64,000 nt of DNA from Rhodanobacteraceae bacterium (GCA_030123585.1 CP126120.1:1116001-1180000); one strand, 5' to 3'. Shown: positions 33,506 through 41,912, numbered from the stretch's first letter. Notes: generated by a model from the letters alone, not told the origin. Program-made: numbers and translations.

Positions 33506-33523
33506 TTATAACGTTAGTTATAA
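33506..33523. promoter_or_regulatory. Palindromic operator of the AbrB/Doc module
   Basis: A perfect inverted repeat, ttataac-gtta-gttataa, in an AT-rich island 17 bp upstream of the antitoxin start. Its position and symmetry fit autoregulation by an AbrB-type antitoxin. Confidence 0.55.
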
Positions 33524-33539
33524 CAACGGGACCGCGGCC

Positions 33540-33764
33540 ATGAAACTCAAAGTCACCACCATCGGCAATTCCGCCGGCGTGATCCTGCCGCGCGAACTGC
33601 TGGCCCGTCTCCGGGTCGAGAAGGGCGACGAGCTGTACGCGCTGGAAACGCCGGATGGCATCAAGCTCACTACCTACGACCCGACGTTTGCGAAGCAAAT
33701 GGAAGTCGCCGAAAAAGTGATGCGCAAGGATCGCGATCTGCTGCGCAAGCTGGCTGACAGTTGA
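33540..33764 (+). CDS. AbrB/MazE-type antitoxin
   Basis: 74 aa. The swapped-hairpin AbrB fold is clear: MKLKVTTIGNSAGVILPREL, then LRVEKGDELYALETPDGIKL. These proteins bind their own operator through the N-terminal domain and neutralise the partner toxin with the C-terminal tail, here KQMEVAEKVMRKDRDLLRKL. It overlaps the downstream Doc gene (TGATG) and is preceded by a palindrome at 33506-33523. The family call is firm; the pairing with Doc follows from the overlap and common precedent. Confidence 0.88.
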   Translation: MKLKVTTIGNSAGVILPRELLARLRVEKGDELYALETPDGIKLTTYDPTFAKQMEVAEKVMRKDRDLLRKLADS

Positions 33765-34204
33765 TGATGATCGTCTGGGTCGAAAAACCGCTTGCGCTGG
33801 CGATCCACGACCGGCAACTTGCCGAACATGGTGGAACGGGCGGCGTGCGCGACGAAAGGCTGCTGGAATCCGCGTTGGCGCGGCCGCAACAAACGTATGC
33901 CTACGGCGATCCTGCGCCCGATCTGGTCGATCTCGCCGCAAGTCTCGCCTGCGGCTTGGCACGCAATCGTCCCTTCGTGGACGGCAACAAGCGCACCGCG
34001 CACGTCTGCTACCGCGTCTTCCTTGCGCTCAACGACACGGAACTGGAGGCGAGCGACGAGGACAAGTACGTCACCATCCTCGCCCTCGCCGAAGGCAAGC
34101 TTGCGGAAAAGGATTTCGCCGCCTGGCTGCGGCACCACGTCAAGGTAAACCCGCGCCATCGCGTACAGGAACCGCGCCCGAGCAAATTCCGCGCGCCTGG
34201 TTAG
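33764..34204 (+). CDS. Doc/Fic family toxin with altered active-site motif
   Basis: 146 aa. Doc toxins phosphorylate elongation factor Tu and stop translation. The motif normally reads HxFxxxNKRTA; here it is NRPFVDGNKRTAH, with Arg (CGT) in the place of the catalytic His. The rest of the fold matches: GGVRDERLLESALARPQQTY, DLVDLAASLACGLARN, CYRVFLALNDTELEAS. ATG at 33764 overlaps the antitoxin stop; a TTG at 33761 is less likely. The substitution may make the protein weak or inactive. Its last 65 bp overlap the convergent PcfJ-like gene. Confidence 0.87.
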   Translation: MMIVWVEKPLALAIHDRQLAEHGGTGGVRDERLLESALARPQQTYAYGDPAPDLVDLAASLACGLARNRPFVDGNKRTAHVCYRVFLALNDTELEASDEDKYVTILALAEGKLAEKDFAAWLRHHVKVNPRHRVQEPRPSKFRAPG

Positions 34205-35627
34205 AGCCGTCACACCCACGCCGATACGCACGCAGAAAGACACACGCAATCCTGCGCAACGCAGCATCGACTTCGCGGTTGCAGTGCCCCCTGATTTCGC
34301 GTGGTTCGGTGCTGCGACGATCCAAATCCGCGCTGAACATGGCCTGCGCCCGGCCACTTGCATCCCGCATCAAGAACAACGCGACGTCGCGATTGCGCTC
34401 TTGCCGTCCGGCGCGTCCCATGCAATTGCGCAGCGCAAACCCGGCCTCGCGTACCGCATGGAGGTTGCGCAACGGAACAACCTCTACCCCGTCGATGCGC
34501 CGGCGTCCTCCGAACCCGGGCCAACGAACATGTTTGTCCTCGGACGCGCGCACAGTCTTGGTCGCCCACTCTTCGAACCACCGCCAATCGGCCCCACGCG
34601 GCACCTTCGGATGTCCCGGCCGCAACAGCCATTCGCTGAGCACCGCATCCACGGGGCCGCGTGCGAACATCGTGCGTTCCGACGGCGGCAAAGCGTCATA
34701 GTGCCGCCACGCGGCGCGGAACGGCAGCAACAGCCTGCGCGTATCTGCCGCAAGGAATGGATTGAGCGATGCCAATCGACCCAGCGCCAGCGTCAGGGCG
34801 GGCGGCGGCAAGTCCGGCCCGATTGCCGCCACCAGGTTGGCCAACTCGATGATTTCGCGACGCGCATTGCAACCGAACTCGTGGCAACGCCGGATCGGCC
34901 ACCACAGCGCGCGCCCATGCCGGCAAAGCGCCTTCCAGCCGCCCCTGGTCAGCCCGTAATGCCGCAACTCGCGCATCACGAAGTGCAGGTCGTGCTCCGG
35001 CGAGCAGCCAAGCACGTTGTACAAGGGCCACAACCGCGGAGATTCGCGAATCCGTTGTTTCGAAGCATGTGGATGCTGCCAGACGGACACATAGTCACGC
35101 GAACTTACGATGCCGTCGTGCCGCAGCGCGCGGGCGCGCGCCAGCAGACGCGGGTTCAAGTGCAGCTGCTCGATCAATTGGCGTCGCGCCGCTGGCAACC
35201 GTCCCGACCGTCGCGCCGCATGGTTGATCCACTGGGGTAATTCGTCCGCCAACCGTGCATCGCCGATTTCACGCAGATGCAGCGGCAATTCCTCGCGGAC
35301 GCACCACCACCACGCCTGCGCGAAGTGGCGACCAGAGAAAGGCCGATCCAGCTTCAGGTGTCCATGCACCCAACCCCGCGAGTCCGGGCCACACCGGCCG
35401 CGCGCCATGATGGTGCGGCGACGTCGATTGATCCGCACTTCGACACCAAGCACGAACATGACGCGTCCGCGGTGGCGCGGATCGACCCGAACAGGGTCAC
35501 GCAGATCCTCGCGCAGCCTGCACGCAATCCATTCCCTCAACGTTGCCAGTCCGTTGTCGCCATCAGACTCCACCTGCGGGCCCTGCCCGCGCTTGCAAAA
35601 CATGGGTTCAAGTATTTGATTGCGCAT
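34140..35627 (-). CDS. PcfJ-like domain protein
   Basis: 495 aa. The C-terminal part (about residues 370-470) resembles the PcfJ-like family of plasmid and accessory-region proteins: VVPLRNLHAVREAGFALRNC, then RDVALFLMRDASGRAQAMFS and EIRGHCNREVDAAL. The N-terminal 350 residues are Arg- and Trp-rich and not recognised. The start MRNQILEPMFCKRG at 35627 follows a strong ribosome binding site (ggagggggg); the longer frame to 35726 has none. Function is unknown. It is divergent from a ribbon-helix-helix operon, sharing a promoter region with direct repeats. Confidence 0.65.
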   Translation of the reverse strand: MRNQILEPMFCKRGQGPQVESDGDNGLATLREWIACRLREDLRDPVRVDPRHRGRVMFVLGVEVRINRRRRTIMARGRCGPDSRGWVHGHLKLDRPFSGRHFAQAWWWCVREELPLHLREIGDARLADELPQWINHAARRSGRLPAARRQLIEQLHLNPRLLARARALRHDGIVSSRDYVSVWQHPHASKQRIRESPRLWPLYNVLGCSPEHDLHFVMRELRHYGLTRGGWKALCRHGRALWWPIRRCHEFGCNARREIIELANLVAAIGPDLPPPALTLALGRLASLNPFLAADTRRLLLPFRAAWRHYDALPPSERTMFARGPVDAVLSEWLLRPGHPKVPRGADWRWFEEWATKTVRASEDKHVRWPGFGGRRRIDGVEVVPLRNLHAVREAGFALRNCMGRAGRQERNRDVALFLMRDASGRAQAMFSADLDRRSTEPREIRGHCNREVDAALRRIACVFLRAYRRGCDGSNQARGICSGAVPVRDGAGLP

Positions 35628-35693
35628 GCCATTCCCCCCTCCGGCCCCGCCAGTAAACCGCCCCGCACTCGCCGCACGAGACGACTGCGGGCA

Positions 35694-35733
35694 TTGAACT
35701 GTAATCACATCTGCGTTACATTGCAATCACATC
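35694..35733 (+). promoter_or_regulatory. Promoter with 12-bp direct-repeat operator
   Basis: TTGAAC (35694-35699) and TTACAT (35716-35721) are 16 bp apart, a plausible weak promoter. Two near-identical 12-mers, tgtaatcacatc (35700-35711) and tgcaatcacatc (35722-35733), lie 22 bp apart, two helical turns. This is the expected layout for a ribbon-helix-helix repressor site and it lies just upstream of such a gene. Confidence 0.5.
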
Positions 35734-35745
35734 GAGGAAAACCAT

Positions 35746-35946
35746 GTGCCGCCCACCAAAACTGCCACGCTCAACCTGCGCATCGATCCCGCAGTGAAGG
35801 AAGCAGCGCAAACCGCGGCCACGCGCGATCACCGCAGCGTTGCCAACCTGATCGAACTGCTGATCCGCCAGCATTGCGAGGTCGTCGGCATAGAAATCCC
35901 CACCCAGGCCGAATTGTTCGGATCGAAGGAGTCCGGCGATGGATGA
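35746..35946 (+). CDS. Ribbon-helix-helix (CopG/Arc-like) DNA-binding protein
   Basis: 66 aa. The N-terminal strand TATLNLRIDPAVKEAAQTAA and helices HRSVANLIELLIRQH are typical of ribbon-helix-helix repressors and antitoxins. GTG at 35746 is in frame; the overlapping ATG at 35744 reads a short frame that soon stops. A 'gagga' ribosome binding site precedes it. The stop overlaps the next gene by 8 bp. It probably represses its own operon through the direct repeats at 35700-35733. Confidence 0.75.
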   Translation: MPPTKTATLNLRIDPAVKEAAQTAATRDHRSVANLIELLIRQHCEVVGIEIPTQAELFGSKESGDG

Positions 35947-36193
35947 AAAAGTCTTCCGCGCACTGGTCGCGGCGGGCGCGGTGCGGCGCGTGCGCATCAT
36001 CGCCGATGGCGCGCGTTTCCACGTCGAAGCCGACACCGCCAGCGGCACGCTGGTCGCCGCCACCGGCAAGGGCAAGCCGAAGACCTGGAGCTCGCTCGAC
36101 GCCCCCGCGCGCTGGCTGCGCGGCTTCGGCATCGGCAGCGCGCAACTCGATGTCAGCCGCTGGCAACCGGGACAACGCGGGCTGGCGGTGTAG
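35939..36193 (+). CDS. Small protein, possible ParC-type accessory or toxin partner
   Basis: 84 aa, no firm family. It begins MDEKVFRALVAAGAVRRVRI and has WSSLDAPARWLRGFGIGSAQ near the C-terminus. The general layout (short beta strands, then 'L..P..WLR..G....DV') recalls the small plasmid-type partition-associated proteins often labelled ParC in integrative elements; this is a weak resemblance. It overlaps the ribbon-helix-helix gene by 8 bp, so the two are translated together and may form a repressor-effector pair. Confidence 0.6.
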   Translation: MDEKVFRALVAAGAVRRVRIIADGARFHVEADTASGTLVAATGKGKPKTWSSLDAPARWLRGFGIGSAQLDVSRWQPGQRGLAV

Positions 36194-36195
36194 GC

Positions 36196-36462
36196 GTGGA
36201 CGAACACGCACCCCGGCTCGACCTTGGAACCGCACGGCGAGCTGCGCAGCGTTTCGTCGGCGGATCATGCGAGCTGATCGCCTGCTGGCAGCGCCCGGAC
36301 AACCTGTACATCGTTCAGTCCGATGACGCGGATGACGACTGCACCTTCTACTTCTACTTCACCGTCATCGAACGAGCGCGCATGCACGTCGGCGGAACCC
36401 GGCATGTCGCGGTGAACCGGCGCAGCGGCAAGGTCACTGACCTTGGCCGACTCGGCGAATGA
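36196..36462 (+). CDS. Hypothetical protein
   Basis: 88 aa with a GTG start 2 bp after the previous stop. It is acidic in the middle (SDDADDDCTFYFYF) and ends VNRRSGKVTDLGRLGE. The pattern 'strand, then NRRSGKV' resembles small immunity-like or inhibitor proteins, but no family is recognised. It is the third gene of the ribbon-helix-helix operon. Confidence 0.55.
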   Translation: MDEHAPRLDLGTARRAAQRFVGGSCELIACWQRPDNLYIVQSDDADDDCTFYFYFTVIERARMHVGGTRHVAVNRRSGKVTDLGRLGE

Positions 36463-36535
36463 CCGGCCTGCCGCGAGCGGGTCTCCCCTCCGCGCTAACA
36501 TCATCCTAAATGGTTCACGGCGAGATTAACTCACG

Positions 36536-37579
36536 ATGCGAACATGCCGTTGGTTGCTGCTGGCCGCCTGTATGGGCCTAGGCGGCTGCGCGTCCATCGC
36601 CGCGCATTACATTGAAACACCGGGCCACCATGGCCCTACAGACGAATTCAAGCAGGTTCTCGCAAAGGGAACCGACTATACGCAGCACGATTTCACGACA
36701 CGCGACGGCCTGCGCCTCGCGTACTGGTATTCGCCACCGCGCGACGTGCCCATCAAGGAAACCTTTTCCGAGCATCGCGTCGATGGCGCGCTGCGCGGGT
36801 TTTCCTTCAACTTCGAGTTTCCCGATGCGGACCCGCACACCACGCCACCGGCGACGCGCGGCAGCGTGGTGCTGCTGCACCCGTGGGGCCAGAATGCCGC
36901 GCAGATGGCGTTCTGGGGCACGCGTTTTTCCAGTGCCGGCTACGTGACGGTGCTGCCCGCCCTGCGCAGTCAGGGCGAATCAGGCGATGCGCCGGTGGGT
37001 TACGGCCCGCGCGAAGCCGACGACATGGTGCAGCTGATCCATGCCTTGCAGGCCGAACACGCATTGCCGGCGCCGCTGTACCTGTTCGGCTACTCCTATG
37101 GCGCCACGGTGGCGCTGTTCGCGGCGCCGCAACTGCCGGATCTGCGCGGCGTCGTGGCGATGGCGCCGTATGTCCACCCGGTCGACGTAATCCTGCGCGC
37201 GCCGGCGACCGGCTGGTTTGCGCCGAAATGGTGGGCGCGCTTCTTCCCGCCGCGCACGCTGCGCAAGGCCATCGAGCGTGCCGACCGCAAGCTCGGCATC
37301 GACCTTGCCGCCATCGATCCGGGCGACGCGCTGGCTTCGTCGCACGCCTGCATGCTGCTGCTGCGCGGCAGCGACGACATCCTGATCGCGGACGGTGCAT
37401 TGCGGCGACTCGCGGCGCGCTCGCCACGCGCGGATAACGTCGAAATCCCGGGCGAAGGACACATCACGCTGTTTTTCCGTGGCCAGCAACTGTCGGCGTC
37501 GATCATCGCCTGGGTGCAATCGGTGGCTCCGAATCGCACTGAGCCCTGCCCCAACTTCGCTCCGCCCGCCGCGGAGTGA
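36536..37579 (+). CDS. Alpha/beta hydrolase lipoprotein
   Basis: 347 aa. The signal peptide ends in a lipobox (GLGGC, Cys17), so it is a membrane-anchored lipoprotein. The alpha/beta hydrolase core shows VVLLHPWGQNAAQMAFWG (oxyanion region), the nucleophile elbow LFGYSYGATVAL with Ser, an acid near LLLRGSDDILI and the histidine in PGEGHITLFF. Substrate is unknown. It lies upstream of the amidohydrolase gene on the same strand with a 65-bp gap. Confidence 0.85.
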   Translation: MRTCRWLLLAACMGLGGCASIAAHYIETPGHHGPTDEFKQVLAKGTDYTQHDFTTRDGLRLAYWYSPPRDVPIKETFSEHRVDGALRGFSFNFEFPDADPHTTPPATRGSVVLLHPWGQNAAQMAFWGTRFSSAGYVTVLPALRSQGESGDAPVGYGPREADDMVQLIHALQAEHALPAPLYLFGYSYGATVALFAAPQLPDLRGVVAMAPYVHPVDVILRAPATGWFAPKWWARFFPPRTLRKAIERADRKLGIDLAAIDPGDALASSHACMLLLRGSDDILIADGALRRLAARSPRADNVEIPGEGHITLFFRGQQLSASIIAWVQSVAPNRTEPCPNFAPPAAE

Positions 37580-37644
37580 CACGCGCAGCAACCTCGTCAC
37601 GCATTCGCTAAGATGCGGCGCTTGGCACATCACGAGGGTTCGTC

Positions 37645-39030
37645 ATGCAAACCAGCACGCGCCGCAGCTTCCGCAAACTTCCGCTGGCAATCGCGATCGC
37701 GGCCCTGGCGATGGGCGTGGCGCAGGCGGCCGATGCGCCGGCCGCAGCCGAAGCGCAGGCACCCGCGCTGACGGTGATCCATTGCGCGCATCTGATCGAC
37801 ACGGTGGCGGGGAAAATGCTGGGCGCGACCAGCATCGTCATCGACGGCCCGCGCATCAAGGAAGTGGTGGCGGGTTCGGTGAGCCGCGAGGGCGCGAAGG
37901 TGATCGACATGCCGGCGAACGACACCTGCCTGCCGGGGCTGATCGATTCGCACACGCATCTGACCTCGCAATTCAGCAAGACCAGCTACAGCGACCAGTT
38001 CCGCCTGAACCCGGCCGACTACGCGATCGAGAGCACGGTGTTCGCGCGGCGCACGCTGATGGCGGGCTTCACGACCGTGCGCAACCTGGGCGAAAGCGAC
38101 AACTCGTCGATCGCGTTGCGCAACGCCATCAACAAGGGCGAGATTGCGGGGCCGCGCATCTTCAGCGCCGGCAAGTTCATCGGCACCACCGGCGGCCATG
38201 CCGATCCCACCGACGGTTACCGCTGGGATTTGCAGGGCAACCCGGGCCCGAAGGATGGCATCATCAACTCGCCGGAAGACGCGTGGAAGGCGGTGCGGCA
38301 GCATTACAAGGATGGCGCCGACCTCATCAAGATCATGCCCTCGGGCGGCGTGCTGGATGAATCGTCCAGTTCCGAGAATCCGCAGATGACGCTGGACGAG
38401 ATCAAGGCGGTGGTCGCCGCCGCGCACGACTATGGTTTCACGGTGGCCGCGCACGCGCACGGCGCCGAGGCGATCCGCCGCGCGACGCTGGGCGGCGTCG
38501 ATTCGATCGAGCACGGCACCTTCATGGACGATCAGGACATGAAGTTGATGAAGGAACACGGCACCTGGTACGTGCCGACCATCATCGCCGGCGAGTACGT
38601 GATGGAGAAGGCGAAGGAAGGCTGGTATCCGCCGCAGGTCGCGCGCAAGGCGCTGGAAGTCGGGCCGAAGATCCTGGCCACCGCGGGCAAGGCATACAAG
38701 GCGGGCGTGAAGATCGCGTTCGGCACCGACGCCGGCGTGTATCCGCACGGCGAGAACGCGCAGGAGTTTGTCTATATGGTGCAGGCGGGGATGCCGTCGA
38801 TGTACGCGATCCAGGCCGCGACCACGCACGCGGCCGCGCTGCTGAAGCACTCGCAGGATTTCGGCAGCGTGAGCGCGGGCCAATACGCCGACGTTATTGC
38901 CGTGCCCGGCAATCCGCTGGACGACATCGCGCTGATGAAGCAGGTGGACTTCGTGATGAAGGAAGGCGTGGTGTACAAGCAGGACGGCAAACCCACCGCC
39001 GCCGCGCTGGAATCCAGCCTTGGAATGTAA
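37645..39030 (+). CDS. Secreted metal-dependent amidohydrolase
   Basis: 461 aa with a signal peptide (LPLAIAIAALAMGVAQAADA). It belongs to the imidazolonepropionase-like/Xaa-Pro dipeptidase group of amidohydrolases. Metal ligands are visible: CLPGLIDSHTHL (HxH), the lysine in KDGADLIKIMPSGG, VAAHAHGAEAIRRA, IEHGTFMD and FGTDAGVYPHGENA (Asp). Such periplasmic enzymes in Xanthomonadales often cleave dipeptides or modified amino acids, but the substrate cannot be read from sequence. A hairpin lies downstream, before the microcin locus. Confidence 0.92.
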   Translation: MQTSTRRSFRKLPLAIAIAALAMGVAQAADAPAAAEAQAPALTVIHCAHLIDTVAGKMLGATSIVIDGPRIKEVVAGSVSREGAKVIDMPANDTCLPGLIDSHTHLTSQFSKTSYSDQFRLNPADYAIESTVFARRTLMAGFTTVRNLGESDNSSIALRNAINKGEIAGPRIFSAGKFIGTTGGHADPTDGYRWDLQGNPGPKDGIINSPEDAWKAVRQHYKDGADLIKIMPSGGVLDESSSSENPQMTLDEIKAVVAAAHDYGFTVAAHAHGAEAIRRATLGGVDSIEHGTFMDDQDMKLMKEHGTWYVPTIIAGEYVMEKAKEGWYPPQVARKALEVGPKILATAGKAYKAGVKIAFGTDAGVYPHGENAQEFVYMVQAGMPSMYAIQAATTHAAALLKHSQDFGSVSAGQYADVIAVPGNPLDDIALMKQVDFVMKEGVVYKQDGKPTAAALESSLGM

Positions 39031-39136
39031 TGCGGCTGCAAACGAATAAACAAAAGGGCAGTTTCACCTATTGCCAGTGCAGCAGCACATGGTTGAACCC
39101 TGAACAATTTTCCGCGAAACGACGCTAACCTGGAAT

Positions 39137-39159
39137 GGGGACGGGCTCTGCCCGTCCCC
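39137..39159. terminator. Shared hairpin terminator of the amidohydrolase and microcin operons
   Basis: A perfect 9-bp stem (ggggacggg / cccgtcccc) with a 5-nt loop lies between two convergent transcription units. No long T-run follows on either strand, so its strength is uncertain. Confidence 0.45.
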
Positions 39160-39169
39160 AAGATGGTGC

Positions 39170-39415
39170 TTATACGTGTGCTGCTTTCGCTTTTTTGCGA
39201 GAGATCAAGAAATACCACATCCAAAGACCCCACAAGACACCGATGGCAGCTGAAATCACAGCAGTGGTCGTGAGCTTTTGGAGAGTGAGTTCTACACCAT
39301 TGATCTTGGCTATAAAGCAGTAGGCCGCAAACATCCATCCGCCAAACGCGCCGAGTCCGAAGACCCCGACATAGCGCGCAATACCAAGACCCTTTATTGC
39401 TTCCGAGGCTGTCAT
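39170..39415 (-). CDS. Candidate microcin immunity protein (two-helix membrane protein)
   Basis: 81 aa. Two hydrophobic segments (about residues 14-36, YVGVFGLGAFGGWMFAAYCF, and 50-71, TTAVISAAIGVLWGLWMWYF) flank a short loop, and the end is basic (ISRKKAKAAHV). The ATG at 39415 has a good ribosome binding site (gaggt) and lies 19 bp after the microcin stop; the longer frame from 39472 would overlap the microcin gene. Small membrane proteins directly beside a class II microcin are usually its immunity factor. No homology is claimed; the role is inferred from position, size and topology. The gene is clearly more AT-rich than its neighbours. Confidence 0.65.
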   Translation of the reverse strand: MTASEAIKGLGIARYVGVFGLGAFGGWMFAAYCFIAKINGVELTLQKLTTTAVISAAIGVLWGLWMWYFLISRKKAKAAHV

Positions 39416-39434
39416 TTTCCCGTACCTCACTGCG

Positions 39435-39704
39435 TTACTGCTTGCTGGTTTCAGTAGACGGCTGCTTGCCACTTTCGATTTTGATATCGATCGCGCACCC
39501 GATCAGCGCGCCCGCCGCGCCCAGCGCAGCACCAGCGATCGCACCGCCTACTGCACCTAACGGTCCACCACTCACTGCCCCGCCGAGGGCACCACCCACC
39601 CCGCCGGAAATCGCTCCTCCTCCAATCGAACCCGGCGAACACGAACTCGGAAGTTCACCAGCACCGCTTACCACCATCACATCGTGACTTGTCAAAGCAT
39701 ACAT
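39435..39704 (-). CDS. Candidate colicin-V-type (class II) microcin precursor
   Basis: 89 aa. The first 15 residues, MYALTSHDVMVVSGA, align without gaps to the colicin V leader: Leu at -12, hydrophobic at -7, Val at -4, Ser at -3, Gly-Ala at -2/-1. Cleavage after Ala15 would release a 74-residue peptide. That peptide is very rich in Gly and Ala (GGGAISGGVGGALGGAVSGG, then a second glycine-zipper stretch) and could insert in a membrane. It has two cysteines (22 and 70), which may form a disulfide. A ribosome binding site (aagggg) precedes the start. It follows the exporter gene by 51 bp. Confidence 0.78.
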   Translation of the reverse strand: MYALTSHDVMVVSGAGELPSSCSPGSIGGGAISGGVGGALGGAVSGGPLGAVGGAIAGAALGAAGALIGCAIDIKIESGKQPSTETSKQ

Positions 39705-39755
39705 CGCAAAACCCCTTTACGAATTCCCGGAGATTGAAAGCCGCCCCGGCTTCGG

Positions 39756-41912
39756 CTACCCCGCCACCTCCCCTTCACGTGGACGTGACGGAACGGGTTG
39801 CACCGCACCGTTGGAGACCTGCAGCACGTGCTGCGCGCTGGCGATGGTCTCTGGGCGGTGGGCGATCACGATGCGGGTGATCGCAAGTCGATTCACGGCG
39901 GCGTTGACCTGCCGCTCACGTTCAATGTCGAGATGACTGGTGGCTTCGTCCAGCACCAGCAGTGCGGGTTTGCGGTAAAGCGCGCGGGCCAGCAAGAGCC
40001 GCTGCTTCTGGCCACCGGACAGAGCCGAGCCCATGTCGCCCACCAGGCTCTGGTAGCCCATCGGCATCGCGGCAATGTCGTCGTGGATCGCAGCCAGATG
40101 CGCGGCAGCTTCGACGCGCAGCGGATTTACATCGTCATCGAAGCAGGCGATGTTGTCGGCGATGGATCCCGCGAACAGTTGATCGTCCTGCATCACCGCA
40201 CCAACCTGGCTGCGGTAGCGCGCCAAACCCAGCCGGCGGATGTCCTCGCCGCCGTACCGGACTTCGCCTTCTTCGGGTTGCAGCAAACCAAGGATGATCT
40301 TGGCCAGCGTGGTCTTGCCGCAGCCGGACGGGCCGATGAGGGCCACCGACTCGCCTGCCGGAATCGTCAATGAGCAGTCCTTGACGATCCACGGCTCGCC
40401 TTCGGCATAACGGAAACTGACGTTGCGAAGCTCGATGCTCGCCTCCGGCATCGGCGCGCCCCACGCGGATTCCACGTGCCGCTCCGGTGCGGTCAGGGCA
40501 ATGTCGGCCACGCGCTCGGCGTGCAGCCGCAGCATCCGGAACTCGATGCCGGTGTCGATCAGACTGGCAGCACGGCCCACGAACTGGTCGGCATAAGCCA
40601 CGAAGGCAATCAGCATGCCGGCAGTGAATCGACCATCCAGCACGAGCAGTGCCGCCAGCCAGATCATCGCGATCTTGGCAACGCCAAAGATCAAGCGGTT
40701 GCCGCTGCTGAATGCGATGCCAAGGCGCTGCACCGCGATGTTGCGGTTGACGGTCTCAACCACGACATTGGCGAAACGCGCGGTGCGTGGCCGCTGCTGG
40801 TTGTGCAGCTTCAGGGTCTGGGCGCCGCGGATCGCTTCCAGCAGCTCGGTTTCCTGGCGCGCGGCATGGACGATCTGATCTTCCTGCGCGCGCCGCAGCG
40901 GCCGGTAGGTGAACCACCTCAGCAACCCGTACAGCGCGAACGCGGCCAGCACGATGCAGGTCAGCTTGACGCTGTACAGCATCAACACCACCAGCGTCAG
41001 AACCGCCATCAGCCCGTCCAGGAGCGCAGTGACGAAGCTGGTGGTGAAGGTTTGCTGGATACTGTTCATCGACCCGAAGCGCGAGACCACGTCGCCCGCG
41101 TGGCGCTTCTCGTACCAGTCCAGCGGCAGCCTCAGCAGGTGCGAGAACACGTTGGTGACCCACTGCACGTTCAACATCGCGCCCAGCCAGGTGATGGTCC
41201 ACGCCCGCACCGCCGAGATCGCGGCGCCGAACACCGTCACCAGCAGGAAGCCGATCCCGAGCAGCATCAGCAGGCTCTTGTCGGCCGCGACCAGCACCTG
41301 GTCGAGGATCCACTGCAGATAGAAGGGTCCGACCAGCGCGAATACTTCGAGGGCAAGCGCCAACACGAAAATCTGGATCAGCGCACGCGGCAGGCCCTTG
41401 ATCTTGCCGGTTAGTGCGCGCAGCGAGACCGATTCGCGCGCCTTCACCGGTTTGAAGTCGGCGCCGGGCGTGCATTCCAGCGCCACACCAGTGAAATGTT
41501 TCGAGAGTTCTGCTGTCGAGAGCTTGCGCACGCCACGCGCCGGATCGTGGATCACCGCGCCGCCCGCCGTGACCCGTTCCAGCACCACGAAGTGGTTCAG
41601 ATCCCAGTGCAGAATGCAGGGAGCGTTGAGTTCCGAAAGTTCGTCCAGTTCCAGCCGCAACGGACGCGTTTCGAAGCCCAGTTGCCTGGAAAGTTCCATC
41701 ACCCGCGCAAGGTTCGCGCCCTTCAACGAGGTCGAGTGCTTGCGGCGCAAAGAAGGCAGGTCCACGTCGTGGCCGTGGTAGCGCGCGATCATCGCGAGGG
41801 CCGCGAGCCCACACTCCGCGGCTTCGGTCTGCAGGATCACCGGCAGCTTGCGACCCCAGCCCCACTGCAGGCCATCGAACAAACCGCCCTTCATGGCCGC
41901 CTCGGCGTTCAT
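39756..41912 (-). CDS. Microcin ABC exporter with C39 peptidase domain (CvaB-like)
   Basis: 718 aa. It combines leader cleavage and export of double-glycine peptides. The C39 domain is intact: Gln28, Cys34 in QTEAAECGLAALAMIARYHG, His107 in LNHFVVLE and Asp123 in VIHDPARG. Six membrane helices follow, then the ATPase domain with Walker A GPSGCGKTT (near residue 527), signature LSGGQKQR (near 632) and Walker B LLVLDEATS. ATG at 41912 overlaps the HlyD-type stop by 4 bp. All motifs expected of an active bacteriocin exporter are present. Confidence 0.93.
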   Translation of the reverse strand: MNAEAAMKGGLFDGLQWGWGRKLPVILQTEAAECGLAALAMIARYHGHDVDLPSLRRKHSTSLKGANLARVMELSRQLGFETRPLRLELDELSELNAPCILHWDLNHFVVLERVTAGGAVIHDPARGVRKLSTAELSKHFTGVALECTPGADFKPVKARESVSLRALTGKIKGLPRALIQIFVLALALEVFALVGPFYLQWILDQVLVAADKSLLMLLGIGFLLVTVFGAAISAVRAWTITWLGAMLNVQWVTNVFSHLLRLPLDWYEKRHAGDVVSRFGSMNSIQQTFTTSFVTALLDGLMAVLTLVVLMLYSVKLTCIVLAAFALYGLLRWFTYRPLRRAQEDQIVHAARQETELLEAIRGAQTLKLHNQQRPRTARFANVVVETVNRNIAVQRLGIAFSSGNRLIFGVAKIAMIWLAALLVLDGRFTAGMLIAFVAYADQFVGRAASLIDTGIEFRMLRLHAERVADIALTAPERHVESAWGAPMPEASIELRNVSFRYAEGEPWIVKDCSLTIPAGESVALIGPSGCGKTTLAKIILGLLQPEEGEVRYGGEDIRRLGLARYRSQVGAVMQDDQLFAGSIADNIACFDDDVNPLRVEAAAHLAAIHDDIAAMPMGYQSLVGDMGSALSGGQKQRLLLARALYRKPALLVLDEATSHLDIERERQVNAAVNRLAITRIVIAHRPETIASAQHVLQVSNGAVQPVPSRPREGEVAG

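Noticed and set aside
39170..39472. Longer version of the immunity candidate starting at 39472
   Set aside because: It would overlap the microcin gene by 38 bp and adds a non-hydrophobic start; the ATG at 39415 has a clear ribosome binding site.
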